DNA of 44,917 bases, from positions 1-44,917 of the forward strand of contig CAZPXH010000018.1 in the NCBI GenBank assembly GCA_964591085.1, written 5' to 3'. Position numbers and translations under genes: made by a program. Source of the stretch: CAZPXH01 sp964591085 (lineage in GTDB: Bacteria > Spirochaetota > Spirochaetia > DSM-27196 > CAZPXH01). Below are positions 16,666 to 24,863 of the stretch, one piece after another. Position 1 is the stretch's first letter. The number at the start of each line of letters is the position of its first letter. The notes below the pieces were generated by a model. The model was not told the DNA's origin. It worked only from the letters and a program-made list of their open reading frames with translations, and ran no database searches.

Positions 16666-17634
16666 GCTTTGCCACCTCCTGATTGCCTTCCGGAGGGCGA
16701 TGCCCGGCCGCTGGAAGTATCGATGATTTGCAAGGGTCAGGCCGTAGGCCAGCCCGCGTGGGAAGAACAGCACAAAGATGACCAGGAGTGCGCCAACCAC
16801 GATGTTGAGAAAGCCGCCAAAGCTCCGGCTGAAGATGAACGGCAAGCCAACGATGATGGCGCTACCGATGAGGGGTCCGTGCACGCTGGCAAGCCCACCG
16901 ATGATGACCATTGCCAGGATGTTCAGGCTCAGAACCAGGCCAAAGCTCGCGGGCACAATGAAGCCCACCGTGTGTGCGTACAGGCCGCCGGCGATGCCTC
17001 CGTAGACGGCACTGATGACGAAAGCGAGCAGCTTGGTCCTTGGAAGCTGGATTCCGTAGCTCCGGGCAGCCAGCTCTGAATCGCGGACCATCCGGAAGCG
17101 TTGGCCCATCGGGGAAGCGATTATTGCTCCGGTGAGCAGGCTTAGCAGAACGTAGAAGACCCCGGTGATGATGAGTGTTCCGCGGTCCCCCCCAATAAAG
17201 CCGGGAATGTTGCGGATTCCGTTGAATCCCCCAAGCGCGTTACTTCCCTGGATGATCTGCTGGACCACCACACCAAAGGCCAGGGTGGCGATTGCCAGGT
17301 AGTAGCCCTTCAGCCGCAGCGCTGGAAGCCCGATCAGGATCCCCAGCAACGCCGCAATCAGAACTATCGGGATCAGCGTGAGGGGGAAGGGAATCCCTGC
17401 CTGCGTTGAGAGGATGGCGGAGGTGTAGGCACCGACCGCCATGAACGCCGCGTGCCCAATGCTGATCTGACCGGTGATTCCCAGCAGCAGGTTGAAGCCC
17501 TGGGCCGCGATCGCCACCGCAATCACCTGGCCAAGCGCCGCCAGAGCAAATCCCCGGTCTCCCAGGATGAGCAGGCCGGCAGCGATGGCCGCGGTGCTGA
17601 ACACAATGGAACGGATGACGCTTCTTCTGCTCAT
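15895..17634 (-). CDS. LivM-type ABC permease fused to alpha/beta hydrolase
   Basis: A 579-residue continuous reading frame. Residues 1-315 are a LivM-like branched-chain amino-acid-type permease with about nine helices and the conserved loop GLPALRLKGYYLAIATLAFG. Residues 324-579 are an alpha/beta hydrolase with oxyanion HGNTGSS (353-359), nucleophile Ser417 in AHSLGG, Asp531 in GSRDTI and His559 in GIGHSVM, so the triad is complete. No stop separates the parts, yet the hydrolase part begins with Met324 preceded by an excellent Shine-Dalgarno. It is the last gene of a LIV transporter operon, starting 3 bp after livH. LivM alone is normally about 320 residues. The cargo may be an ester, lactone or amide hydrolysed on entry (inference). 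Confidence 0.85.
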   Translation of the reverse strand: MSRRSVIRSIVFSTAAIAAGLLILGDRGFALAALGQVIAVAIAAQGFNLLLGITGQISIGHAAFMAVGAYTSAILSTQAGIPFPLTLIPIVLIAALLGILIGLPALRLKGYYLAIATLAFGVVVQQIIQGSNALGGFNGIRNIPGFIGGDRGTLIITGVFYVLLSLLTGAIIASPMGQRFRMVRDSELAARSYGIQLPRTKLLAFVISAVYGGIAGGLYAHTVGFIVPASFGLVLSLNILAMVIIGGLASVHGPLIGSAIIVGLPFIFSRSFGGFLNIVVGALLVIFVLFFPRGLAYGLTLANHRYFQRPGIALRKAIRRWQSMQGKRVTVDGVEIFYREAGPAEAPAILYLHGNTGSSLWYERVMVIPGFRTVAPDMPNFGHSGHIPEADIDRYADYVAGFIREMGLAPVPLVAHSLGGAVAHSLVSRNPELVSRLLLVDASAPDGLVTPEEHYEAIELYKTSRDLLRRGLAAVTPGMKDERFLDRLTDEALLMNPMAFAGNARALARINFSNALGSFAGPVLVLLGSRDTIVTRDMSERTVIAYSHAELRVLEGIGHSVMVEDPQGFRQIVQDWAEA

Positions 17635-17637
17635 TGA

Positions 17638-18561
17638 TCAGACCTTTCCGGTGAATCGGGACGCAAAGATGCCGGATGGCCGGATCACCAAGACCAGGAT
17701 GATGATTCCCAGGATGATGGAGAGCTGGTAGTCGGCGGCGTTCACCCCGCGGACTCCCAGGCGCATGAGGGCTCCATCAACGCCAAACACAATGAGTTTC
17801 TCCGTTATCCCCAGGATCATCCCGCCAACTATCGGCCCGAAGAAGCTGGAAAACCCTCCGAGGACCGCGGCGGTGAGCCCGTAGAGCTGGAAATTCACAA
17901 GCATTGCCGGCGTCACCGAGGTCCTCGGCGCTACCAGCACCCCAACCAAAGCCGAGAGCGCAACCCCAATCCCCCAGACAGCGGCGTCAATCGCTCGGAT
18001 GGAGATTCCCACGGCCTGCGCGCCAACGGTGTCCTGCGCCCGTGCCCGAGTGCCCACGCCAAAGCGGGTGAACTTCAAAAACAGCGCGAGCGCCAGCGCA
18101 ACAACCAGGGCCACCACGGTGATTGCCGCATCGTTTGCCGGCAGGACGATTGATGCCTCCCCGATCGGCACGATGAGCGGGCTTCCAGTGTACAGCCGCG
18201 GAAAGATCTGCGGGGTTGTGCCCCAGATGAGGAAGGCGGCGCCTTCCAGAATCAGCAGCACCCCGAGGGTCACAATCAGCATGGAAGCCGTGGTGAGCTT
18301 CCGGCTCTGCTTCATGAGGACCTGGTCAATGGTCACCCCGATGGCCGCTCCGGTCAGAAGACCTGAGCCGAGCGCCAGCAGGTAGCTGCCGGACAGCGTG
18401 TAGACCGTGAAGGCAACAAAGGCACCGATCATGCCGCCGTTGCCCTGGGAAAAGTTCATTACGCCGGTGCTTCGGAAGATGAGGGAGATTCCCAGCCCCA
18501 TCAGTCCGTACAGCGCTCCGGCCGGGATCCCCAGCAGGATTGCCTGCAGAATGATCACCAT
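17638..18561 (-). CDS. livH: LivH-type ABC permease
   Basis: A 307-residue inner-membrane permease of the LIV (branched-chain amino-acid-type) family. The N-terminus GIPAGALYGLMGLGISLIFRSTGVMNFSQG carries the LivH signature, and ARAQDTVGAQAVGISIRAI is the EAA-like loop that contacts the ATPases. Eight or so helices are predicted. It begins 21 bp after livF and ends 3 bp before livM. With LivM it forms the channel. LIV-type systems also carry aromatic acids, dicarboxylates and amides, and the neighbours here suggest a non-amino-acid cargo. Confidence 0.85.
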   Translation of the reverse strand: MVIILQAILLGIPAGALYGLMGLGISLIFRSTGVMNFSQGNGGMIGAFVAFTVYTLSGSYLLALGSGLLTGAAIGVTIDQVLMKQSRKLTTASMLIVTLGVLLILEGAAFLIWGTTPQIFPRLYTGSPLIVPIGEASIVLPANDAAITVVALVVALALALFLKFTRFGVGTRARAQDTVGAQAVGISIRAIDAAVWGIGVALSALVGVLVAPRTSVTPAMLVNFQLYGLTAAVLGGFSSFFGPIVGGMILGITEKLIVFGVDGALMRLGVRGVNAADYQLSIILGIIILVLVIRPSGIFASRFTGKV

Positions 18562-18582
18562 TACTTGCTGCTCCTTGTGCGC

Positions 18583-19278
18583 TTACAGGCCAAGGTAGGC
18601 CCGCCGGATCTCATCCGATTCCAGGAGTTCCGGTCCGGGACCGCTGTGCACCATCCTTCCGGTCTCCAGGATGTACGCCTGCCCCGCCACGGCCAGCGCC
18701 CGCGTTGCGTTCTGCTCCACCAGCAGGATGGAGTAGCCGCGCTCCGACAGAGAGCTGATGACTTCAAACACCTGGTCAACCAGGCGCGGCGCAAGGCCCA
18801 GGCTGGGCTCGTCCAGCATCAGCAGCTCCGGGTCTGCCATGAGCGCCCGGCCGATCGCCAGCATCTGCTGCTCTCCGCCGGACAGGTAGCCGGCCATCTG
18901 CCCCCGGCGCTCCCGCAGGATGGGAAAGAGGTCAAAGACCATCTCCGTGTTCTTCCGGTAATCCCCGCGGCGGTAGGCACCCATCCGCAGGTTCTCCTGC
19001 ACGTCACAGGCGGGGAAGATGTGCCGGCCCTCCGGGCAGAGAACCAGACCCCGGGCCACCCGCTGTGGCGCGGACAGCTCGGATAGCTCTTCGCCCCGGT
19101 AGCGGGCACTACCGCTGAAGCGCTCCAGCCCCGCCAGGCCCTTGAGCAGGCTGGATTTCCCGGCGCCGTTTGCACCAACCAGCGCAACAACGCTGCCCTC
19201 GGCAACGTCTATGCTGATTCCTTTCACGGCGGCCACGTGCCCGTAGGACACCTTCAGATCTCTTACTTCAAGCATCAT
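18583..19278 (-). CDS. livF: LivF-type ABC ATPase
   Basis: A 231-residue ATPase with Walker A GANGAGKSS, signature LSGGEQQML, Walker B LLMLDEPSLGLAP and H-loop VEQN, the typical short LivF form. It starts at one of two adjacent ATGs (19278 or 19275). It lies between livG and livH in the same operon. It pairs with LivG to drive uptake. Confidence 0.88.
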   Translation of the reverse strand: MMLEVRDLKVSYGHVAAVKGISIDVAEGSVVALVGANGAGKSSLLKGLAGLERFSGSARYRGEELSELSAPQRVARGLVLCPEGRHIFPACDVQENLRMGAYRRGDYRKNTEMVFDLFPILRERRGQMAGYLSGGEQQMLAIGRALMADPELLMLDEPSLGLAPRLVDQVFEVISSLSERGYSILLVEQNATRALAVAGQAYILETGRMVHSGPGPELLESDEIRRAYLGL

Positions 19279-19325
19279 GTCATTGCTACTCCGTGTGGGC
19301 CCGAGCGGCGCGCTGCCCGCCGAAA

Positions 19326-20129
19326 TCAGCCGGCAAGCGCGGCATCTCCCAGGTACACCCGGATAACTTCCGGATCAGCCGCCACCTCGTCCGGTTTTCC
19401 TTCGCTGATCTTCCTGCCAAAGTCCATGACGGAAACGGTGTCAGAGATGCGCATGACCACGTTCATGTCGTGCTCCACCAGAACCATCGTGACACCGGTC
19501 TCGGCAACCCGGGCGAAGATATCGATGAGATCCGCGGTCTCGTCCGAGTTCAGGCCGGCAGCGGGCTCGTCCAGGAGAACCAGGCGAGGTTCGCTGACCA
19601 GCGCGCGCGCAAGCTCTACCCGTTTCAGGATTCCGTAGGGGAGGGAGGCGGGGTATGAGGCCAGCCGGTTCTTGATTCCCAGGAGCTCCGCGGTCTGCAG
19701 TACGCGATCGCGAACCTCCTCGTTGTGGCGCCGGCCACGCCGACCGACAGCGGCCACCAGACCGCCCCGGAAGCGGTGGATGAGTGCTCCCGAGATGTTC
19801 TCGTAGACGCTGGACAGCCCAAATAGCTGCAGGTTCTGGAAGGTGCGGGTGATTCCCATTCCAATAAGCTCGCTTGGCCGGCGCTGCAGCAGGTCTTCAC
19901 CCGCAAACGTGACAGCGCCTTCCGTCGGCTCAATGACGCGGCTGATCACGTTGAAAAGCGTTGTCTTGCCCGCGCCGTTGGGACCGATGACGGCGTGAAC
20001 CGTCCCCGGCATCACGTCCAGATCAATTGCATTTACCGCGACAAGACCGCCAAAGCGGACCGTCACTCCCCGGGTTTGCAGCAATGCACCAAGCGGGGCT
20101 TGCGGTGTGTGTGTGGCTGAATCGCTCAT
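19326..20129 (-). CDS. livG: LivG-type ABC ATPase
   Basis: A 267-residue ATPase with Walker A GPNGAGKTT, signature segment LPYGILKRVELARAL (LivG-like YG in place of GG), Walker B LVLLDEPAAGLNSDE and H-loop VEHDMNVVM. The extended region around the Q-loop with the Arg-rich insert GRRGRRHNEE is family-typical. It follows livK after an 89-bp gap containing a strong stem-loop. Confidence 0.88.
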   Translation of the reverse strand: MSDSATHTPQAPLGALLQTRGVTVRFGGLVAVNAIDLDVMPGTVHAVIGPNGAGKTTLFNVISRVIEPTEGAVTFAGEDLLQRRPSELIGMGITRTFQNLQLFGLSSVYENISGALIHRFRGGLVAAVGRRGRRHNEEVRDRVLQTAELLGIKNRLASYPASLPYGILKRVELARALVSEPRLVLLDEPAAGLNSDETADLIDIFARVAETGVTMVLVEHDMNVVMRISDTVSVMDFGRKISEGKPDEVAADPEVIRVYLGDAALAG

Positions 20130-20168
20130 TCGCTGTCCTCGTTGCTGTGCCCGGTGTGGTTTGGGTGC

Positions 20169-20211
20169 CCGGGAAGCCCGGCCCGCCGCAACGGCGAGCC
20201 GGGTACCGGGA
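20169..20211 (-). terminator. GC-rich stem-loop between livK and livG
   Basis: On the - strand, the 8-bp spacer-containing stem CCCGG-CCCGGC-GCCG pairs with CGGC-GCCGGG-CCGGG around a TTG loop. There is no T-run, so it is more likely an mRNA-stabilising or attenuating hairpin that raises binding-protein output relative to the membrane components, as known for malE and other binding-protein genes. Confidence 0.5.
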
Positions 20212-20218
20212 ACACAAG

Positions 20219-21439
20219 CTATTCGATGCTGATCCAGTCGGAAGCGCGCACCCAGGTGCCGTCTTCCAGACGGAGCACGTACATCTGCTGCAAGCCGATG
20301 CGGGATGCCGGATCGTTGGGATCGTAGGGGCGGAACCCGATGCCTTCGGCGGCGATTCCGGTGAAGCTGTCCATGCTTTCAAGTGCACGGCGATAGCTCT
20401 CCCGGGTCAGGTCCTCGCCTGCAATCCGCAGGCCTTCCACCGCTACCTCCGCGGCAATCATTCCCGCCACCGCAAATGCGTTGGGGAGCTCGCCGGGGAA
20501 GGTCTCCTGATAGACCTCAAAGATGGGAAGGGTTTCATGGGTGAAGTCCACATCCACCCACGCCATGCTCTCCGCGCCTGCAGCCTGGCCCTGTGCCAGG
20601 GCAATGAAGGTTGCATCTGCGTTTGAGTAGGTCAGCAGGTATTCCTGGTCCTCCAGTCCAAGCTCCTTGGCCTGAACGATGAAGTTGGAAGACTGGGGCA
20701 GGAAGAGGCCCATGATGATTACATCCGGGTCTGCGTTGCTGATCTGCACGAGGCTAGCACTGAAGTCCTGAGCGGCAGGATCAATGGCGATGTCGTTGGT
20801 CAGCTCCAGGCCGTACTCTTCCAGAGTGGCAACAACCGCGCTGCGCAGCTCGTTGCCGTCATCCAGGTTGCGGTAGACCATCGCGATGTTCTCAAAGCCT
20901 CGCTCCTCAACCAGATAGCGGACCATGATTTCGCCCTCAACCGTGTAGTTCGGCTGCACCGCAAAGATGTTCTCCTTGGGCGGGTTGGTCAGCAGTCCGG
21001 ATCCGGATGCCTGGTAGACGTGGGGAACTCCCTGCTCTTCCAGGTAGTCCATGACCGCCAGGTTGCCCGGGGTTCCCAGGCCGCCGATCAGCGCAAAGAC
21101 TTCATCCTCTTCAACCAGCCGGCGCACCTCAACGGTGGTCCGGGAGGGATCAAAGGCATCGTCCGCCACTTCCAGCCGAATCTGCCGCCCGGCCACGCCA
21201 CCGTTGGCGTTGACCCAGTTGATGTAGGCACGCATGCCGTTCTCAACCGGCACACCGATGGCAGCAACCGGACCGGAGAGTGCCTGGAAGGTACCAAGCA
21301 GAACCTCGTTGTCCGTCACGCCCGGGGTGGGGCCCATTTCCTGTTCGGGCGCTTCCGTTTCCGGCTGTGCGCTACCGAACACCATTGCCGGGGCTGCAAT
21401 AAGCAGCAGCACCACAAGCACTGTCGCAAACCGTCGCAT
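20219..21439 (-). CDS. livK: LIV-type periplasmic substrate-binding protein
   Basis: A 406-residue exported binding protein of the Peripla_BP_6 (LivJ/LivK) type. The leader MRRFATVLVVLLLIAAPAMVFG ends before SAQPETEAPEQE. The acidic, Pro/Glu-rich start of the mature chain without a lipobox Cys is a style I associate with spirochaetal binding proteins. The fold is seen in LLGTFQALSGPVAAIG (first strand and ligand Ser), the VIGGLGTPGN-like segment (ALIGGLGTPGNLAV) and DPDVIIMGLF. A strong AAGGAGGAG precedes the ATG. It defines the specificity of the transporter, but the ligand cannot be read. Confidence 0.85.
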   Translation of the reverse strand: MRRFATVLVVLLLIAAPAMVFGSAQPETEAPEQEMGPTPGVTDNEVLLGTFQALSGPVAAIGVPVENGMRAYINWVNANGGVAGRQIRLEVADDAFDPSRTTVEVRRLVEEDEVFALIGGLGTPGNLAVMDYLEEQGVPHVYQASGSGLLTNPPKENIFAVQPNYTVEGEIMVRYLVEERGFENIAMVYRNLDDGNELRSAVVATLEEYGLELTNDIAIDPAAQDFSASLVQISNADPDVIIMGLFLPQSSNFIVQAKELGLEDQEYLLTYSNADATFIALAQGQAAGAESMAWVDVDFTHETLPIFEVYQETFPGELPNAFAVAGMIAAEVAVEGLRIAGEDLTRESYRRALESMDSFTGIAAEGIGFRPYDPNDPASRIGLQQMYVLRLEDGTWVRASDWISIE

Positions 21440-21525
21440 TATCTGCTCCTCCTTGAACCGAGCCTTGCGGCCCGTACTCCGGTCGGACCCAGTGTCCGGC
21501 CGTCATTCCCTGTTTCAGTGGGCCG

Positions 21526-22548
21526 CTATGGAAGCGGACCCCAGTGCACCACCGTTGACGCCCACACAAAGCCAAGCCCGGCGCCAACCATTACCACCGT
21601 GTCTCCCGCGCTGATCTTCCCGTCGCGGAGCCCAAGCTCAATGGACATGACCTGGTCGTTCTGACCGAGGTGTCCGAAGTGATCCAGATAGGTGGTCTGG
21701 TTTTCACCCAGGCCCAGCTCCTGAACCACCTGGTCATGCGCGGACTTCTTGAAGTGGAGGATGGCCAGGTAATCAACCGTGCTCCGCCCGGCGCGGGCCA
21801 GGCTGGTGCGGATCACCTCGTAGAAGTTGGGGAGGGTGCGCTCACCAAGCTTCTTCTTGAAGCTGTCCGCGTCCTGCATTGCAAAGTGGGCATGGCCAAG
21901 GTCTTCCGCGCTCGGCGGCCATGCCCTGGCTCCAAGGACGGGAACAACACAGTCTTCACTGAAGGACCCGTCTCCCTTGAACGCGGACCCCAGGATCACG
22001 TTCTCCCGCCAGTCACGCTCCAGAAGCAGCGCGGCACCGGATGCGCCGAGGTCCAGCATGAAGCGGGTGCCCGGCTCAGCCAGATCAATCAGGTCCGCGT
22101 TCCGGTAGCCGCTGACAAGCAGGACGCGGAGATAATGCTGGTTCTGCAGCATCATGGCCTGCGCCATTTCCATGGCGGCCATCATGGAGCCGCACATTGC
22201 CTCCATATCAAAGCCCCAGGCGCGGGTGGCCCCCAGATCGTGAGCAATCTTCAGGCTCGCGAGCCAGCAGGGGTAGTCCTTGTGCTGGGCACCGTTCCAG
22301 ATGACCAGGTCTATGTCCTCCGGCCGGACCCCCGAGTTGGCAATGGCCTGCTTTGCAGCCTGCATGCCCATAAAGGCCGGGGTGTCCTGCGGTCCGGGGA
22401 TCGGCTTCTCTATGACTCCAAACTTCTGCGCAATCACATCTTCCGGGATCTCCGTGGCGGCAGCGATCTCTGCCGCGCTCATGCGGCCCTCCGGAACATA
22501 GGTTCCGAAGGCCCTGATCCCGACGATGCTGCTTCCTGTTCCGCTCAT
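21526..22548 (-). CDS. KAS III-like (FabH-family) acyltransferase, copy 1
   Basis: A 340-residue thiolase-fold protein of the 3-oxoacyl-ACP synthase III family. The nucleophile is Cys119 in AMCGSMMAA. The HQAN motif of FabH reads HFKK (His265 kept), and the YGNTS motif reads FGHLG, so the catalytic Asn is replaced by His293. The triad is therefore Cys-His-His rather than Cys-His-Asn. Its start overlaps the SDR stop by 4 bp (ATGA), and livK follows 86 bp later. The pairing with an SDR suggests that one makes or uses the 3-oxo product of the other. Condensing versus acyl-transfer activity is open. Confidence 0.8.
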   Translation of the reverse strand: MSGTGSSIVGIRAFGTYVPEGRMSAAEIAAATEIPEDVIAQKFGVIEKPIPGPQDTPAFMGMQAAKQAIANSGVRPEDIDLVIWNGAQHKDYPCWLASLKIAHDLGATRAWGFDMEAMCGSMMAAMEMAQAMMLQNQHYLRVLLVSGYRNADLIDLAEPGTRFMLDLGASGAALLLERDWRENVILGSAFKGDGSFSEDCVVPVLGARAWPPSAEDLGHAHFAMQDADSFKKKLGERTLPNFYEVIRTSLARAGRSTVDYLAILHFKKSAHDQVVQELGLGENQTTYLDHFGHLGQNDQVMSIELGLRDGKISAGDTVVMVGAGLGFVWASTVVHWGPLP

Positions 22549-23342
22549 TTCGCGATTGCCCGCGGACCGTGGGTCAGGCCCCCGGTGACTTCAATGCAGG
22601 TTGCATCAATTGCCTCGTTCTCCGCGGCAAACGCGATGGTATCCGCGATCTCTGTTGGCTCCACCAGGCGCTGCATGTGCACATCGGCAAGGATTGCCTT
22701 CAGCGCGTCCTGGTTCATCCCCGTGAGGATGGGTGTTGCCGCGTAGCCCGGCGCAATCGCAATGACGCGAACGTTCCGGATGTTCTTCATGTGGAATTCC
22801 GCCGAAAGGAGTTTGGGCCACATTGCAACCGCCGCCTTGGTTGAGGCGTAGTTGATCTGGCCAACCTGCCCGACCTTGTTGACGCTGGATGTCACCGCCA
22901 GCAAACCCGGCCAGCCCCCGTCAACCATTCGCACCGCGCCTTCCCGCAGGGTGATGAATGCGCCGGTAAGGTTCACCTCAATGACTTTTCGGAAGTCCGC
23001 TGAGGACATGACCCGTTTCACCTTTCCCGTCTCCCGGTCCGGTGAAATCATCAGACTGTCCGCGATGATTCCGGCGTTGGCAAAGACAATGTTGAGCTGA
23101 CCAAAGGCGCTCACAGCTGCGTCCATCAGCGCGCTGACGTCTTCATCCACCGTGACGTTGCACGCCTTCCCGACGGCTTCGCCTCCGGCCTTCCGGATTT
23201 CCTCTGCCACCTGCTCTGCGGCCTCCGCGTTCATGTCCCCGAGCACAACCTTCACACCGCGCTGTGCCAGGCGCTTCCCGGTTTCTGCCCCGAGTCCGCT
23301 TGCTCCTCCGGTGATGACCGCCACTGCTCCTGCCAGTTCCAT
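22545..23342 (-). CDS. Short-chain dehydrogenase/reductase (3-hydroxyacyl-CoA type)
   Basis: A 265-residue classical SDR. It has the NAD(P) motif TGGASGLG at 11-18, NAG at 89-91, and the catalytic Ser152 or 153, Tyr165 and Lys169 (YASTK). Overall it resembles 17-beta-HSD type 10/3-hydroxyacyl-CoA dehydrogenases. Asp36 in VVLGDMN at the end of strand 2 suggests NAD(H) preference. The start at 23342 follows GGAGGT; a longer frame upstream runs through the divergent promoter and was rejected. It is the first gene of the seven-gene - strand operon. Confidence 0.85.
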   Translation of the reverse strand: MELAGAVAVITGGASGLGAETGKRLAQRGVKVVLGDMNAEAAEQVAEEIRKAGGEAVGKACNVTVDEDVSALMDAAVSAFGQLNIVFANAGIIADSLMISPDRETGKVKRVMSSADFRKVIEVNLTGAFITLREGAVRMVDGGWPGLLAVTSSVNKVGQVGQINYASTKAAVAMWPKLLSAEFHMKNIRNVRVIAIAPGYAATPILTGMNQDALKAILADVHMQRLVEPTEIADTIAFAAENEAIDATCIEVTGGLTHGPRAIAK

Positions 23343-23351
23343 CAGACCTCC

Positions 23352-23384
23352 AGTGCCAAGTTCTGAATCAGTTCTCATGGCACT
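23352..23384. promoter_or_regulatory. Candidate operator in the divergent SDR/TetR region
   Basis: AGTGCCA-N19-TGGCACT is a perfect 7-bp inverted repeat centred on CTGAATCAG (23363-23371), itself nearly palindromic. It lies directly downstream of, and touching, the predicted SDR -10 box. The octamer TGATTCAG recurs in the sense orientation in the leader of the TetR gene (23558-23565). This is a plausible target of the adjacent tandem TetR protein, but arms of this length can occur by chance. Confidence 0.35.
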
Positions 23385-23410
23385 ATGGACCCAGTTCGGG
23401 CAGCCGTAAA
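23382..23410 (-). promoter_or_regulatory. Candidate promoter of the SDR-KAS III-liv operon
   Basis: On the - strand, TTTACG (23405-23410) and CATAGT (23382-23387) are separated by 17 bp, with four of six matches each. The predicted start of transcription falls inside the inverted repeat at 23352-23384. Confidence 0.4.
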
Positions 23411-23507
23411 GGGGAAATCTCACCGAAATGGCAGTAGCTTTGCGCATCGCACTGGCCCAACACCCGCGTTTGAGCCTCCGGTAGGCCGAATCGACTCCAG
23501 TTTCCCC

Positions 23508-23536
23508 TTGCGTGCGCCCGCAACTGGCCACATACT
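23508..23536 (+). promoter_or_regulatory. Candidate promoter of the tandem-TetR operon
   Basis: TTGCGT (23508-23513) and CATACT (23531-23536) are separated by 17 bp. They lie about 35 bp before the TetR start. TGATTCAG follows in the leader at 23558-23565. Confidence 0.35.
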
Positions 23537-23570
23537 CGGCGGCAGAGCACTGAGAGGTGATTCAGTATTG

Positions 23571-24812
23571 ATGGCCGAGTCCGGCACCGCATCCAGCCAG
23601 ATCCCTGCCCAGGAGCCCTCTCCCGATCTGCCGGCGTCCCATGCCCATCCCGCCGGGACGCCTGCCCCCGATACCCGGGAGCGCCTGCTGGCCTCGGCGG
23701 AAGCCCTGTTCAGCGAGAAGTGGGTGAGCGTGGTCTCCGTGGCCGACATCTGCCGGAGCGCAGGGCTTTCCAACGGTGTCTTCTACAGCTACTTCCGCGG
23801 CAAAGAGGCCATTCTCCGCGCCATCGTTGAGCGCTTTCTGGATGACATCACCCGGCGCCTGGCCGCGCTTCCCGCGGGCCCGGAGGACCCGGAGGCAGGA
23901 ATTGCCGCGCTCACGGAGATGCTGTTCTCCCTGGCACGGGATGAAAAGCGGCGAATGAGCATCTTCCGGGAGGCGCAGTACCGCTACCCGGAGTTTGAGC
24001 AGCGGATGCGGACCGCGCTGATCTCCCGCCTGGAAGAGATCCTCGGACGAGCCTGCAGCCCGGCAGAAACCATCTACGTGCTCTCCGGGATTCGCTTTGC
24101 CGCCTTTCGCAGCGCCTTTAACGGGACGCCGACAGATCCGGTGGTGATCCACGAGCTGATCTGCCGTGGCGTGTTCAGCCAGGCCATGCCTGCAGACCTG
24201 CAGCCGGTGTTTGACATCCAGGCCACCCTCAACCCGGTGAAGCTCATTTCCACCAGCAGGGATCGACTGGTGGCGGCGGGCCGCAGCCTGTTTGGCGCAA
24301 GTGGCTTTCACGAGGTCAACATCCACCAGATCACCTCAGACGCCGGGCTTTCGGTGGGAACCTTCTACAATTACTTCCCCGCCAAGGAAGACCTGTTCCG
24401 TGAGGTGATTGGTCTGGTTGGGCATGACATCCGCGCCTTCATCGGGCGGAACCTGGATCGTGAACTCCCGCGGATTGCGCAGGAGATCCAGGGAATGTGG
24501 CTCTTTGCCTTCTACCTCACGGTGGAGAAGACCGCCTACAACCTGGTCCGGGAGGCGGAGTTTGTGCTCCCGGAATCGGTGAAGGACTACTACGACGCGT
24601 TTGCCCGCGGGTACGGGCGCGGACTGGCCGGCTACCGGGGAACAAGCCCGGCGGAGCTGGAAAGCGTGAGCGCGTTCCTGATGGGAATATCGCACTACTT
24701 TGGAATGGAGATCCTGTTTGACCGGGATCTGTCGCACGCACAGGCCACGCTGACTGATCTCGGTGAGCTGCTGCACCGCGGGATCGGGGTACAGCACGGC
24801 GCGGTCCGCTGA
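23571..24812 (+). CDS. Tandem double-TetR transcriptional regulator
   Basis: A 413-residue regulator made of two complete TetR units. The first DNA-binding domain is at about 36-82 (helix-turn-helix ADICRSAGLSNGVFYSYFRGKEAI) with a ligand domain to about 215. The second is at about 229-275 (ITSDAGLSVGTFYNYFPAKEDL) with its own ligand domain to the end. Normal TetR proteins are about 200 residues and dimeric, so this may act as a covalent pseudo-dimer. The start at 23571 follows GAGAGGTG at a slightly long distance; TTG one codon earlier is possible. It is divergent from the SDR-KAS III-liv operon and first in the KAS III/CoA-transferase/thiolase operon, so it is the likely local regulator. 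Confidence 0.85.
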   Translation: MAESGTASSQIPAQEPSPDLPASHAHPAGTPAPDTRERLLASAEALFSEKWVSVVSVADICRSAGLSNGVFYSYFRGKEAILRAIVERFLDDITRRLAALPAGPEDPEAGIAALTEMLFSLARDEKRRMSIFREAQYRYPEFEQRMRTALISRLEEILGRACSPAETIYVLSGIRFAAFRSAFNGTPTDPVVIHELICRGVFSQAMPADLQPVFDIQATLNPVKLISTSRDRLVAAGRSLFGASGFHEVNIHQITSDAGLSVGTFYNYFPAKEDLFREVIGLVGHDIRAFIGRNLDRELPRIAQEIQGMWLFAFYLTVEKTAYNLVREAEFVLPESVKDYYDAFARGYGRGLAGYRGTSPAELESVSAFLMGISHYFGMEILFDRDLSHAQATLTDLGELLHRGIGVQHGAVR

Positions 24813-24863
24813 TTGCCGCCGCTGCACACGCGCGGTGAGCTGAACACGGGAGGAGGAGCAGAG

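Noticed and set aside
22545..23531. Longer SDR start at 23531
   Set aside because: The extra 63 residues are not SDR-like and run through the divergent promoter region. ATG at 23342 has a GGAGGT Shine-Dalgarno and the normal family N-terminus.
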